A DNA stretch of 64,000 nt, taken from the NCBI GenBank assembly GCA_017506865.1, contig JAFCMP010000030.1, positions 248,001 through 312,000 of the forward strand. Direction: 5' to 3'. Of the stretch, positions 22,601 to 32,765 are shown piece by piece (positions within the stretch are counted from its first letter, which is position 1; every line of letters starts with the position of its first letter). The translations under genes and the position numbers were made by a program. The stretch is from Tribonema minus (taxonomy: Eukaryota; Sar; Xanthophyceae; Tribonematales; Tribonemataceae). Below the pieces are notes generated by a model. The model did not search any database. It had not been told where the DNA came from and worked only from the letters and a program-made list of their open reading frames with translations.

Positions 22601-25600
22601 TCGTCATGCAACTGCCACAAATAACTGTCACAGTTGCAGACACAACATGACACAAGAGTAGCTGACCGGAACTGCCTCACTGAAGAAGGTGGCGCCTTTG
22701 CTACTCTCGTGCAGTCCACAATTGTTACTGCAGTGCAGTACGACAGCTCACAGCAAGGCGCCATTGCGACAGCGGTCGGCCAGAACCCCGCCCCCTCCTC
22801 ACCTGCCAGCGTGCAGCACCGTAACAGAATTTTGCACAGCAGTTACACCACCAACCAACACATACACTACCACCACAATACCAAACACACACACATGAGC
22901 CTTCACCACAATACAAACACACATACACAATGTCACATATCTTTAATGTCAGCGACAGTGCTCTCACCTCCTGCGCGACCACGGCAGCCACCAAGGGGTC
23001 CGCCGTCCGCGGGAGCGTCACCGCCAGCACTTTCCGGCAGTTCAACGGATGTTCCGCACCCCCGCCCCCCGCCCCCCCCCCACCGTCCGCGTCTCCCAGG
23101 GGCCTGCAGCGCTGCGCATTGAGCGCCGCCACGAGCGCGCGCGCCCCCGCGGCATCGCTCCGACACAGCTCCCGCGCGCGCGTCACGAGCGCCGCGATGC
23201 GCGCCGTCATCCCCTCCAGCACGCGCGTGCGCGCGAGGTCCGGCACCGGCAGCGCCGCGTCGTCCACCGCCAGCAGCGGCGCGGCGGGGGCAGCGCTAGC
23301 GCTCAGCGCCGCCGCCGCGCACGCGTCGAGCCCCCAGAGCCCCCCCCCCGCGCCGCCGCCGCTGCCCCCCGCCGCCGCCGGCGACCACAGGCACGCGACC
23401 AGGGCGCGGGATACGCGGCCCCAGCGTGCGAAACCGCCGGGCGTAACCGCCGAGGGGGCGCGGTGGGGGCACGCAAGGCCGTCGGCGTCGCGCACGATGA
23501 GCGTCCCCGGGGCGTAGCGCAGGGTCTCGGCGACGAAGGGGGAGGCGGTCGTGCGCGGCTCAAACAGGTCCGGGTGGTTGCAGACCTTGCGCAGCTGCAT
23601 GAGGACGTTCATCATGCCCATGAACTGGCCGCCGCCGGCGAGCGCGGCACGCGTCGCGGAGCGCGACATGAACTCCTCGTACAGCTGCGCCTGGCGCCGC
23701 GAGAGGCGGCACATGACCACGTGCTCCACCTGCCCGGGGGGGGGCAGGGGGGGGGCAGCAGCGCTCAGGTTCTGTAGGGCAGTGCTCAGTGTATGTGTTT
23801 TGGTGTTCAAATCAGAGTGCTTCAAAAGAGCGTACTTCACACGAGGCAGCAGGCACGCTGATGGTGTGCTGCACCGTTGTTTGAAAAGAAGGCGTGCACA
23901 TGCGACTGATGAAACTGCCGGGGGGGGGAGGGGGGGGGGGGGGGGGGGACAGTGCTCAGTTCACGTGCCTTCAGAGGACAAACATGTTAGCAGGAATAGT
24001 GATGGTGACTTTGACAATGATGACTAACATGACATGTGCGCATGACGCCTTTGCTCCTGCTGATGCAGCGGCAAATGCAGACGTCAGTCACGACATGGCG
24101 GCACCTGACAACAATCAATCAAGCGTCAGCCTCTGCTGTGCGCAGCAGCAAGCGCACCACTCCTCACCTTAGCGGGGAGCTGCTTGGCCACCTCCTTCTT
24201 CAGCCGCCGCAGCAAGAACGGCCGCATCACCGAGTGCAGCCGCGACACCAGCTCCCCGCTAATCCCCCTTGACCCCTCCACCATGCTGGTCAGCGGCTGG
24301 CTGAACCAGTACGCAAACTCGCGCCGGCTCGTGAAGACGTGCGGCATGAGGAAGTGCATCAGGCTCCACAGCTCCATGAGGTTGTTTTGAAGGGGGGTGC
24401 CGGTGAGCAGCAGGCGCCGCTGACTGCGGGGCACAGAGGGCGAGAGCAGGGGGGTGTGAGGTCCTAGGGTAGGTATGATTGGGACTCATAGCCAGCAGTC
24501 AGATGCGGTGGGGTGGCTGCACGCAGCTGGCTGAGAGGTTGTGGGCGCGTCACAGCGAGCGGGCAAGGGCGTGAAGTTTGAAGGTAGGTAAGTATGCTTG
24601 GCGAACCATACGTACTGTACCTACCTTCAAAGCACCAGATGCAATGGAATGGCCGTAAGCAGCAGGCGCCGCTGACTACGAGGGTATGAGCACGTCACAG
24701 GAGGAAAGGGTGTGTGGTCCGATAGTAGGTAGGTATGCTTAGTGACACAATACCACACCAGCCGTTTCAGTAGGTATGGCGTATAGGTAAATGCTAACAT
24801 GCATGACAGCGTTTCTCTACTCATACTTCTAGTATGCGCACCTCACAATCAGTGTGCGACACACCTCAAGCAGAAATGAAAAGCGCCTTGTGCGTCACTC
24901 AGCGAACTTCAACTTTGGCACACACACGCCGCGCCGCGCGCACCTGTTGAACGTGAGGAGCGTCTGCCAGCGCAGGCTCTTGAAGTTCTTGATGTTGTGC
25001 GCCTCGTCCAGGATCAGGTGGTACCAGCGCTTGCGCTTGAACGCCGCCGCGTCCTGCACGGCGAGCTGGTATGACGTCACGCACACGTGGAACTGATTAG
25101 GGCGCGTCCACCCGCTGCGCAGCTCGCGGCGCCGCTTGGCGCTGCCGTAGTACGTAAGCACCTTGAACGCGGGCGCGAAGCGCTTGAACTCCGTCTCCCA
25201 GTTCACGATGCACGACGTGGGGACGACGACGAGGTGTGGGCCCCAGATGCCGCGCGCGGCCGCGAGGTGCGCGAGCAGCGCTATCGTCTGCAGCGTCTTG
25301 CCGAGGCCCATCTCGTCCGCGAGGATGCCGTTGAGGCGGCGCTCGTGCAGCGAGACGAGCCAGTTGAGGCCCACGTGCTGGTACGCGCGCAGCCGCACGC
25401 CGGGGGACAGCAGAAACGGGCGCGGGACGTGCACGGAGCGCGCCGCCTCGTCCGCCGCCGTCAGCCGCAGCAGCGCGCTCGTGGCGTCTTCCTCGGCGGC
25501 GCTGTCCGCGTCCTCGCCGCCGGATTCCGCCCCTGCCGCCCCATCCCCCTCCCCCTCCTCGCCCTCCTCTGCCGCCGCTGCCGCCGCTGCCGACGCGCCG

Positions 25601-28404
25601 CCATTCTGCTGCGCCTCCTCGTCTTCGCCGCCGCTGCCTGCGCCGTCGCTGCCCCCCTCGCCCTCGCTGCCGTCGCCGCCGCCGCCGCCGTAGGCCAGCA
25701 GCAGCTGGTCCAGCGGCATGTCGGCCTCTGCCTCCAGCGCGGAAATTTCCTCGCGCGCGTCCTCCGCGCCGCCGAGCTGCTCTTCCGCCTCGATGGTGGT
25801 CTCGTCATCGGGCTCATCGGCGGCGGCCGGCCGGAACTCCTCCTCCTCCTCCTCGGCCTCGTTTTCGCCGTCCGACATGACGTTTGAGTCGCGCCGCTCC
25901 TCCGGCGCAGGCTGTGCGCCCTCTGCCCCCCTCTGAGGTACCCCCTGCCCCCTGTCCGCGCTAGGGGCGGACGCCGCATCGCCGCCGCCAGCAGCCTCCT
26001 CCCCCTCCTCCTCCTCCCCCGCCTCGGCGACAGACGATGCAGCGTCGGTGTCCTCGCTGTCATCGTCTGCATCAGAGTCGCTGCCGCCGCCAGCTGCCGC
26101 GTCGCCGTAGTACCGCCGCAATATCTCGTCCAGCGGAACGTCTGCGTCTCCCTCCAGCGCAGAAAGTTCCTCTGCGGCGCTGGGCCCGCCGCCCAAGGCC
26201 TCCTCCTGCTCCAGGGTGGTTTCGTCATCGGGCTCGTCTGCGGCGGCAAACTCCTCATCGCCTTCGTCGACGTCCATCGCCGCGTCAGCTTCCGCTAGTG
26301 CTGCTGCTGCTGCTGGCGCCGCCACTGCTGCTGCCGAAGGCGATAGGTCAGGCACAGCCTTGCCGCCATTTGGTGCAGAGCCTGCGGCGGCAGCACTGCC
26401 TGCTGCTGCCGCCGCCGCCGCCTGGCCCGCTTCCTGAGCCACGCCATTGTGCCGAGCAGAGTCAGCCGACACGAGGAGGACCGCTGCCACAGCGGCAGTA
26501 GCAGCGGCGGACGACACGGCGGTGGGCGCTGAGGGGGCGGCGCCGCCGTCTTGCAGCGCCTCGTCTGCTACGGCCGCAGCAGCAGCGCTCAGCACAGAAG
26601 CGGCAGCAGCATTTAACTGTGCAGCCGCGCTCGCCTCGGCAGCAGCAGCAGTGCTCGCCATGGCAGCGTCGCCGTTGCTCTCTGCGGCGTCGCTGTCCTC
26701 ATCGCTGCCCCCCACGCCATCCCCCTCCGCCTCCGCGGCCTCCATGTAGCGCCGCATGAGCTCCTCCACCGGCAGGTCCGCCTCTGCGACGAGCGCTGAC
26801 ACCTCTTCTTCAACATCGCCCGCGTGCTCCGCGCTCTCGGCCAGCGCGATGGTGGTCTCGTCATCGGGCTCCTCCGCGCCGCCGCCTTCGAACTCGGAGT
26901 CCGCGTCATCACCCCCCACATCCTCCAAGGCATCGTCGCCTTCCGCTGCTGCTGCTGCTGCTGGTGAGGGGGACGAGGCAACTGAGGGCCTGGGCGGCAA
27001 TGCAGGCGGCGGCTCTGGCGCTAAAGCGCTGGAGTCTGAGCCATGCCCCTCTGCCGCGCCGCCAGCCCGTGCCGCTGCTGCTTGGCGCCCCGCAGCAGCG
27101 GCGCCCGGCAAAGCGCTGCCGCTGGGTGCGCCGCCATCGCTGTCGTCGCTGCCGCCGGAGTCGGCCTCAGCGGCAGCGCGCGCAGTCCGCCGCGCCGCCC
27201 GCGCCGCTCGCGCCCGCGCCACCGCTTCCGCATCAGGCAAGCCGGGTGATGCGCGCTGGTCGGGCGAGGCGCTGCCGGCGGCGCCGCTGCCGAGCGCTGC
27301 TGCGCCGCCGCCGCCGCCGTCGGCAGCAGCAGCGGGGTCGTGCATGTGCGCGGCGAGCATGGCGGTGTAGCGCTCTGTCTGCTTGACGAGGAAGACGAGG
27401 TGCTTGTCCATGGCGCGGCGCCGCATCTCGTCCGCCTCCAGCTTCTGCTTGTACGCGACGACGCGGTTGAGCTTGCCCCAGAAGTGGCGCACCTCGCGCG
27501 CGACGCGTGCGGCGGCGCGGCGCTCCGCCGCCAGCTGCTCGCGCTCGCGCCGCGCCTCGCGCGCCTCCGCGTTGTTGAAGTACAGCTGCACGCTCTTGCT
27601 GAGCTTGCGCTGAAACCCCCTGTGGCGCGCCTTCTCCTTGGTAAAGTCCTCGCTCATCCACAGCATCTCCTTGAGCAGGGAGTTCCAGTGGGTGCCGCCC
27701 GTTGCCTCCTGGCAGGCGCGGCCGACGACGTCGGGCCGCTCCTTGCCGCCTGTGAGCTCGGCGAGCTGCGCTGCGAGAGCATCGCGCCGCGTCTGCACCT
27801 TGCTGTTCAGCACCACCTGCACCTGACAGCTCGCCACGATGGCGTCGACCTCGGCATCGGTGACAGGGCCCACGGGAAGCGGCGGCAATGGCTGCTGATC
27901 CGCCTGCTGCTGCACGCCACCAGCAGCAGCAGCAGCAGCGGCTGCGGCAGCAGCAGGAGCGCCCGAAGGTGACACTCCTATCGCATCCGGGGCGGCGCCG
28001 GCGCCGGCCGACAGCTTGCGGTGGCGGCCGGTGACGAAGATCTTGGCCGGGCGGCGGACGGCGTCGCCAGATCTGCCGGCGCCAGCGGATCCGGAATCGC
28101 CGGCCGGCTCCGCTTTTCGTTTGCGTTTGATCGGAGCCTTGCCTTGCTTGGTCGCGGAAGCATCGCTCAGCTGCTGTTGCGCCTTACGGCCGCCCCGAGC
28201 GCCGCCCCTGCCACCGGCAGTCTTTGCCTGCGTCTTCTTACTCTGCTTTACCGCGGCCTTTCCCTTTCCCTTGCGCACAGGCGCTTCAGAGCTATCATCG
28301 TCTGATGAACTTGGGGATAAAGCTAGTGAAGATGCCCCTGGCTCAGCAGATTCACCGTCCGAGCCAACGGCACTGGCAAGCTCGTCGCCCATGGTCTTAG
28401 GCAT
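19604..28404 (-). CDS. SWR1: SWR1/SRCAP/PIE1-type SNF2 chromatin-remodelling ATPase
   Basis: Catalytic subunit of a SWR1-like complex, which exchanges H2A for H2A.Z in nucleosomes. Six exons: 28404-24944, 24423-24168, 23729-22968, 22358-22180, 21401-20954, 20119-19604; total 5622 nt, 1873 residues, all phases closed. The N-terminus is basic. An HSA domain, the actin/Arp-binding helix, lies at about residues 248-355 ([20 protein letters not shown]-like, then [15 protein letters not shown]). A long acidic, Ala-rich region contains three DEPDDETT motifs at about 508, 722 and 863, as in SWR1/SRCAP. The ATPase has [13 protein letters not shown] (Walker A) at about 1027 and DEAH at about 1133; lobe 2 carries [27 protein letters not shown] and [16 protein letters not shown]. 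Exon 3 supplies the long insertion between the lobes that marks the INO80/SWR1 group. The ATG at 28404 opens MPKTMGDEL. The last exon has a donor-like site near 19664 but reads through to TGA. Confidence 0.93.
20170..20400 (-). repeat. Two intronic copies of SWR1 exon 6 5' edge (helicase motif VI)
   Basis: Real exon 6 starts at 20119 with [18 protein letters not shown]. Upstream in the intron two copies encode [18 protein letters not shown] (about 20190-20241) and [17 protein letters not shown] (about 20330-20385). Each sits behind its own possible acceptor, and the intron sequence around them repeats as well. They lie between the acceptor and the preceding exon. Confidence 0.88.
20851..20869 (+). 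repeat. C homopolymer in SWR1 intron 5
   Basis: Run of about 17 C on the plus strand, between the exon 6 edge copies and exon 5. Likely unstable in sequencing and replication. Confidence 0.7.
21500..21775 (-). repeat. Two intronic copies of SWR1 exon 5 5' edge
   Basis: Exon 5 starts at 21401 ([18 protein letters not shown]) after an acceptor ending CCCTGCAG. Its start recurs at about 21510-21570 (plus-strand GGAGGCTTCAGCGCTCAGCA, CGGCTGTTGCTGCGGTGTCG, with CTGCAG) and, less well kept, at about 21696-21770. Between them lies a (GT)n run at about 21650-21674. Confidence 0.82.
21650..21674 (+). repeat. (GT)n microsatellite
   Basis: Uninterrupted TG/GT dinucleotide run of about 25 bp inside SWR1 intron 4. 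Confidence 0.85.
23921..23949 (+). repeat. G-rich homopolymer block in SWR1 intron 2
   Basis: Nearly continuous G run of 29 bp with a single A; C tract on the transcript. Probably hard to sequence exactly. Confidence 0.7.
24640..24700 (-). repeat. Intronic copy of SWR1 exon 2 5' edge
   Basis: Exon 2 starts at 24423 with [15 protein letters not shown]. The upstream intron carries a copy encoding [16 protein letters not shown], with the sequence GCAGCAGGCGCCGCTGACTA on the plus strand. The copy breaks away from the exon after about 12 codons. Confidence 0.85.
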
Positions 28405-30611
28405 CTCATCTCAGCCCCGCTAGTTGCATGAAGCGCTCACTGCGATCCTGCAGGTTTTCATTTTTTTAATGCACGGCAAGTACTGTATGTATGGCTTCAC
28501 ATGATGTCGAGTCGAGAGTCTTGGCCATGGCATGGGCTTAGCGTGCATGTAACCTTTTAACGATGAGCAGAGCACACTGACCAGCCTTGTGTACATCACA
28601 GTAAGTTTGATGCAAGCAGCGCTGCCTGGTGCCAGCCTCCTGCGCCAGCAAAGTTGGCGTGACGAACAGGCCTGCATTGCGAACACATACAGCGTTCCTC
28701 CTCACAGCATGCAATATGCAATACAACAGCCTGGCATTATCATGACATCCCAGTGCAACCAATGCAATGAATGCAAGTGTACAGAGCTACAGAAACGCGC
28801 TGATAATTATTTTCAACCCTATGCAGACACCCACATATGCTTCATCACCACATCGGCAAATTGGGCATGTACAGCAAGTTGAAGTGAACGCGTTATTAAA
28901 AGCTTTGTCAGGAAGCTAGCACTGCGGTATCGGCGCTGCATTGATGCTCATTGTAGCGCACACAATGTTATCGCACGATTGTTACCTCAAATGGTTCTGC
29001 TTACAGGTCTTGAACAGAGACACTGGTACAACGCATGCCAGAGCATTTGGACAGACGAAGATGCAGAGAACGCCATGTACCATAACATTATCAGTCAAAG
29101 CTGTGTATATATGGCATATACTTGGCTCTGCAGCCCGGCACAGCAGCATTTTCACCACCTATTTGCAATAAGGACGAGCATGCCACCACAACTTGAACTG
29201 CAATGCATCTTCAATGACCGTATCAGACAAGACGATTGTGTGATAGCAAATCCACCAGTGCATCACATGCAAAGGGAAAAACAAGGCTGGGCAGCTTGCA
29301 GACGCCGCCAGGCTCGTGGTATCGCTGTAGTCTACATCACACTTACTCCATTGCCAAACACACCTCTTGTGAGATAATCACAGTTCTTCATCTGCGCTCG
29401 TGGGTGCATGCTTGCAGTGCTTAAAATGCGAGCATTGAGTGAGAGCCGTGCGTCCTACACATGGCAGGTATAATGATGCACGCGTACACGTCATGTACCT
29501 GCATATGCAACTGTCACATACAACGAGATGTCGCGGTAGCAAACGGCAACAGAGCAGCATAACCAGGCCAATTGCTGTCCACAGTGTCCTGCATTGAACA
29601 AGCATCTTTGAAGCAGGTGCTGCAAAGGCTTACAGTGTATTCCCAATACATTCACAGTGCACTGTGAACTCAGTGGTGGCAGCTGGCGCTGCGATTGCGA
29701 CAAATGTCAAACACACAGGCTTTGTCCTTGTACCAGTGATAAAATACCCAAGACAGGAGGTGCTGCCTTTGTTCGAGAAATAACACGCACATGTAGTTAC
29801 GAAGGCTTGTGATGAAAGTGCAGCTATCCCTTCAGTGCAGGCGACGCTGCAGCTACTTGAGGTTCACATGAAGAAACATCAAGGAAGGCCCCACCAAGAA
29901 GTTGATGTAGGCTATAGGGCGTGCGCGTTGCTCAGTAGTAAGGCTCCTTGAAGTAGCCAGTTAGCACTCGGAACATTATCTGCGCGCGCAACACGTGGAG
30001 GGCAGCAGACAAGCAGAGATTGGCACGGCAGCTGTGCATACCAATCGACAACATGATATAGCTGATAGTCTGCATTAGTGCTGAGGGTCAGCAATACGAT
30101 TATGGTGTGCGCCTACTCTTCAGAGCATTCAGCAGACAACCTGCGCCTGCTACGATACATCCATTTCGTTGATGGATTGCTGCGTTCATGACCTGGTGCT
30201 TCCATGCGGATATGATGTTCGCTTTGCAACTGGTGGGAGAGGTTGCTGGCAGCTCTGCACTCTTTTGAAACCATGCTCTGGACCATTGACTTGCGACCGC
30301 AGCAACCAACCCGGTCACAGCCGCAGCCTCGCACCTGCTTGTGGAACTTCAGGTACGCACACCGCTGCCGGCAATGCAGGTGCCGTCATTCCACGCTGCA
30401 TACTTTGGAGCATACATGCATTGCAGTGCACACATCCCCCCCACACGACTCGAAATGAATGGATCATCACTTTGCCATCGTACAGAGTGCGTTATCCCAA
30501 TGGCATATGCGCTTCAAATGTACACACGATAACCACGTAGCAGGCACGGATGTCAACGATGCCCATGTGATTCTCACACGTGGATCACGCAGTCAGAGTT
30601 CAAGTTGAAGT
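28405..30611. other. 2.2-kb spacer between SWR1 start and LHC end
   Basis: AT-richer sequence with no supportable exon. Open frames here are short and lack composition bias, domains or splice structure. The part next to 28404 should be the SWR1 promoter. Confidence 0.5.
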
Positions 30612-32506
30612 TCATACCTCCCAGCTGAGCACTGTGTCGAGCGCCGCCTCCGGCCGTGGGTAGCAGATGGGCGCTGGGAACCCAAGGTCGGCTCTGAAGT
30701 TGTAGACGCACACCTGGCTCCACATCTGGTGGGCGAATACCACCCCCTTGTTCTTTGCGAGCACGCCTGCGGGGGTGGGGTGGGGTGGGGGGGGGCATAG
30801 GTGTCCACGGCTCAGCCAGAGCTAGCAGTGCTCAACGCTGCCATGCTATTGATGAAAATAGAACATGAGAGAAGGCCAAATGCATTATGCGTCTGGAGAT
30901 AGTGGTGGGAACGAGTGTCTAGGGCTCAGCAGTGCTGCCAGCACCACCAGGACGAAAATCACAAGACGAGGCATTGGAAATACACGCGCGCCATCGTTTC
31001 ACCACACGCATCTGACAGCTGCGCCATTGCCGAAGTGTACGCGACCCGCAGGAGCGTACTGGCAGTGCTGAGCAATGCTATGAAATTGTTATCGCACAGT
31101 AGGTACACGAGAGGAGGCCACACGCATGTATGCTGTTGGAAAAAGTGGTAAGACCAACAGCCGCACGGCTTGAGGCTGTCCAGGACACAGCACTGGCCCT
31201 GACAACAGGGGACAGTACTGAACGCTTATTAGCAACACAACTAATGAGATTCACAATGCCAACGTCAGCAGTTGTGTTCGAGATCAATTACAATTGGTCA
31301 GCGTGTGACAGACCTAAGCTGACCCAAACCAGAAGGGCAATTGAGCCTGCTAAAACATGAGTGCAAAGAGTAAACCTGGTGTAGATAACTTTCAACTTGA
31401 AAAAAATGGCACTTCGGTTACAACTCCTGCCAACTTTAATTGTTGAAGTTGGGCAGCATCCAGTAGATACCATGCAACTGCCAACAATGTTCGATTATCG
31501 ATTGTCCCAGATTCTGACCACAGCTGGATTCATTGGAACAAACCAAGGGACACACCCACCTGCATAATGCACTGCAAACGCGGCCATTGCCAGACGGCCG
31601 TGCTTGAGCTCCTTCAGACGCATGTCATCGCTCGCCAGCTTGAATGGATCCACCCCCAGGTCCCCCAGCGGCAGGTCAGGCCCCCATTCCTGGCGCCGTT
31701 TGAGCGCTGCAACCTCTGCCACAATCGCTAGCGCCAGAGCTGATGCCCAGTATACGGCTCCAAAGCGGCCAATGGCTTGCAGCGGCAGCGCGTAGGCGGA
31801 AAGCGACGAGTCAACGGTGCAGCCGCTGCCCGTGCAGACGGTGGCGGGGGGGACCGCGCGTTGCAGTAAACCTAAGACGAGCTCAGCAACAGGCCAGCCG
31901 CCAAGTGCAACCTGCATGGAGACAGGAGGAACGCATATTGTGATGTTTAAGTTGGTTTCTGACTGGTTCTCGAAAGCTTGTCAGCAGCAGCAGCTCGTGA
32001 AAAGCCAGGCCTAAGCACTGGCAAGGGGTTCACTGGTTGATAAGAAACTGGGCATTATTGCGGAATGATAGCTGACTGACACTGAACAAAGCTGCAATTG
32101 CTGCATTAGTTGTACAGTACTGCCATGTAGTGTGGTAACTTGAAGTTGATGTTACAGTGGTGTGTGAAAAGCTCACCATCGCAAGTCGCCCATGTTTCAG
32201 CTCGCACTCTCTCATCCTGTCGATGTTGTCCTCCGTTGCGAACCCCAGAGGATCAAATCCTGCGTCTCCTGTCATGTCTGATCCTGCGAAGAATGGTGCT
32301 TGCAGAAATGGAAGAGCCCTGCTCTTGCCGACGTCCGCAGAAGGCCGCAAGACCATGCAGACCGGTACCTTCGGCCTCGTCGCGACGTCGCGCGCACATC
32401 CAGCAAGCAGTACGGCGCGGAGAGGCGCAAACACAGGCGCAAACCCCTTCACCTCATGGACGCCAAGAAACGCAAGCGCCACCGCGTCGCACCGCAGCTG
32501 TCTCAT
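30612..32506 (-). CDS. Light-harvesting chlorophyll-binding protein, red-lineage (FCP/LHCR-like)
   Basis: Three exons: 32506-32177, 31911-31560, 30766-30612; 837 nt, 278 residues, phases closed. The N-terminus (MRQLRCDAVALAFLGVHEVK|GFAPVF) has a weak signal-like stretch and a Phe-Ala-Pro motif as in complex-plastid presequences. The mature part starts GDAGFDPLGFATEDNIDRMR. Helix 1 has the chlorophyll-binding ELKHGRLAMVALGGWPVAE motif (cut by intron 1 at LAM|V), helix 2 is IGRFGAVYWASALALAIV, helix 3 repeats the motif as KELKHGRLAMAAFAVHYAG. The two Glu/Arg-containing ELKHGRLAM motifs make the assignment firm. The C-terminal 50 residues (from AGVLAKNKGVVFAHQMWSQ) are unlike usual LHC tails. 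The stop in GAG GTA TGA overlaps a donor-like GTATGA, so a further exon is possible. It acts in the thylakoid membrane. Divergent from DHCR24. Confidence 0.85.
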
Positions 32507-32765
32507 CACGGCGCCCTACCTACGACACTCCCTGAAGTGCGCCACTGGCGTCACGGCCTTTGGGTCAACTGCACGCGCACGCACGGCTTTTTTGCTGCAT
32601 GTGGACGAACTTCAACAAACACTTCAGCTATCGAGCCAGAAAAACTCGAAGTCCGGACATTTCCGGCTGTTTCCGGGTGACAGATTATGACACTTTTCTT
32701 TTCACACGCTCTGCGCTGCTCTGTGCGCTGCTGGTGTGGGGCGCCTGCGGGGGCTGCTGTGAGGA
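32507..32765. promoter_or_regulatory. Shared divergent promoter of LHC and DHCR24
   Basis: The 259 bp between the two start codons must hold both 5' ends if both starts are right. It contains CTTCAACAAACACTTCAGC and a GCACGCGCACGCACGGC tract. No TATA box stands out. Confidence 0.5.

Noticed and set aside
28941-29377. Open frame of 132 codons upstream of the SWR1 start
   Set aside because: AT-rich spacer composition, non-ATG or poor starts, no domain, no splice partner.
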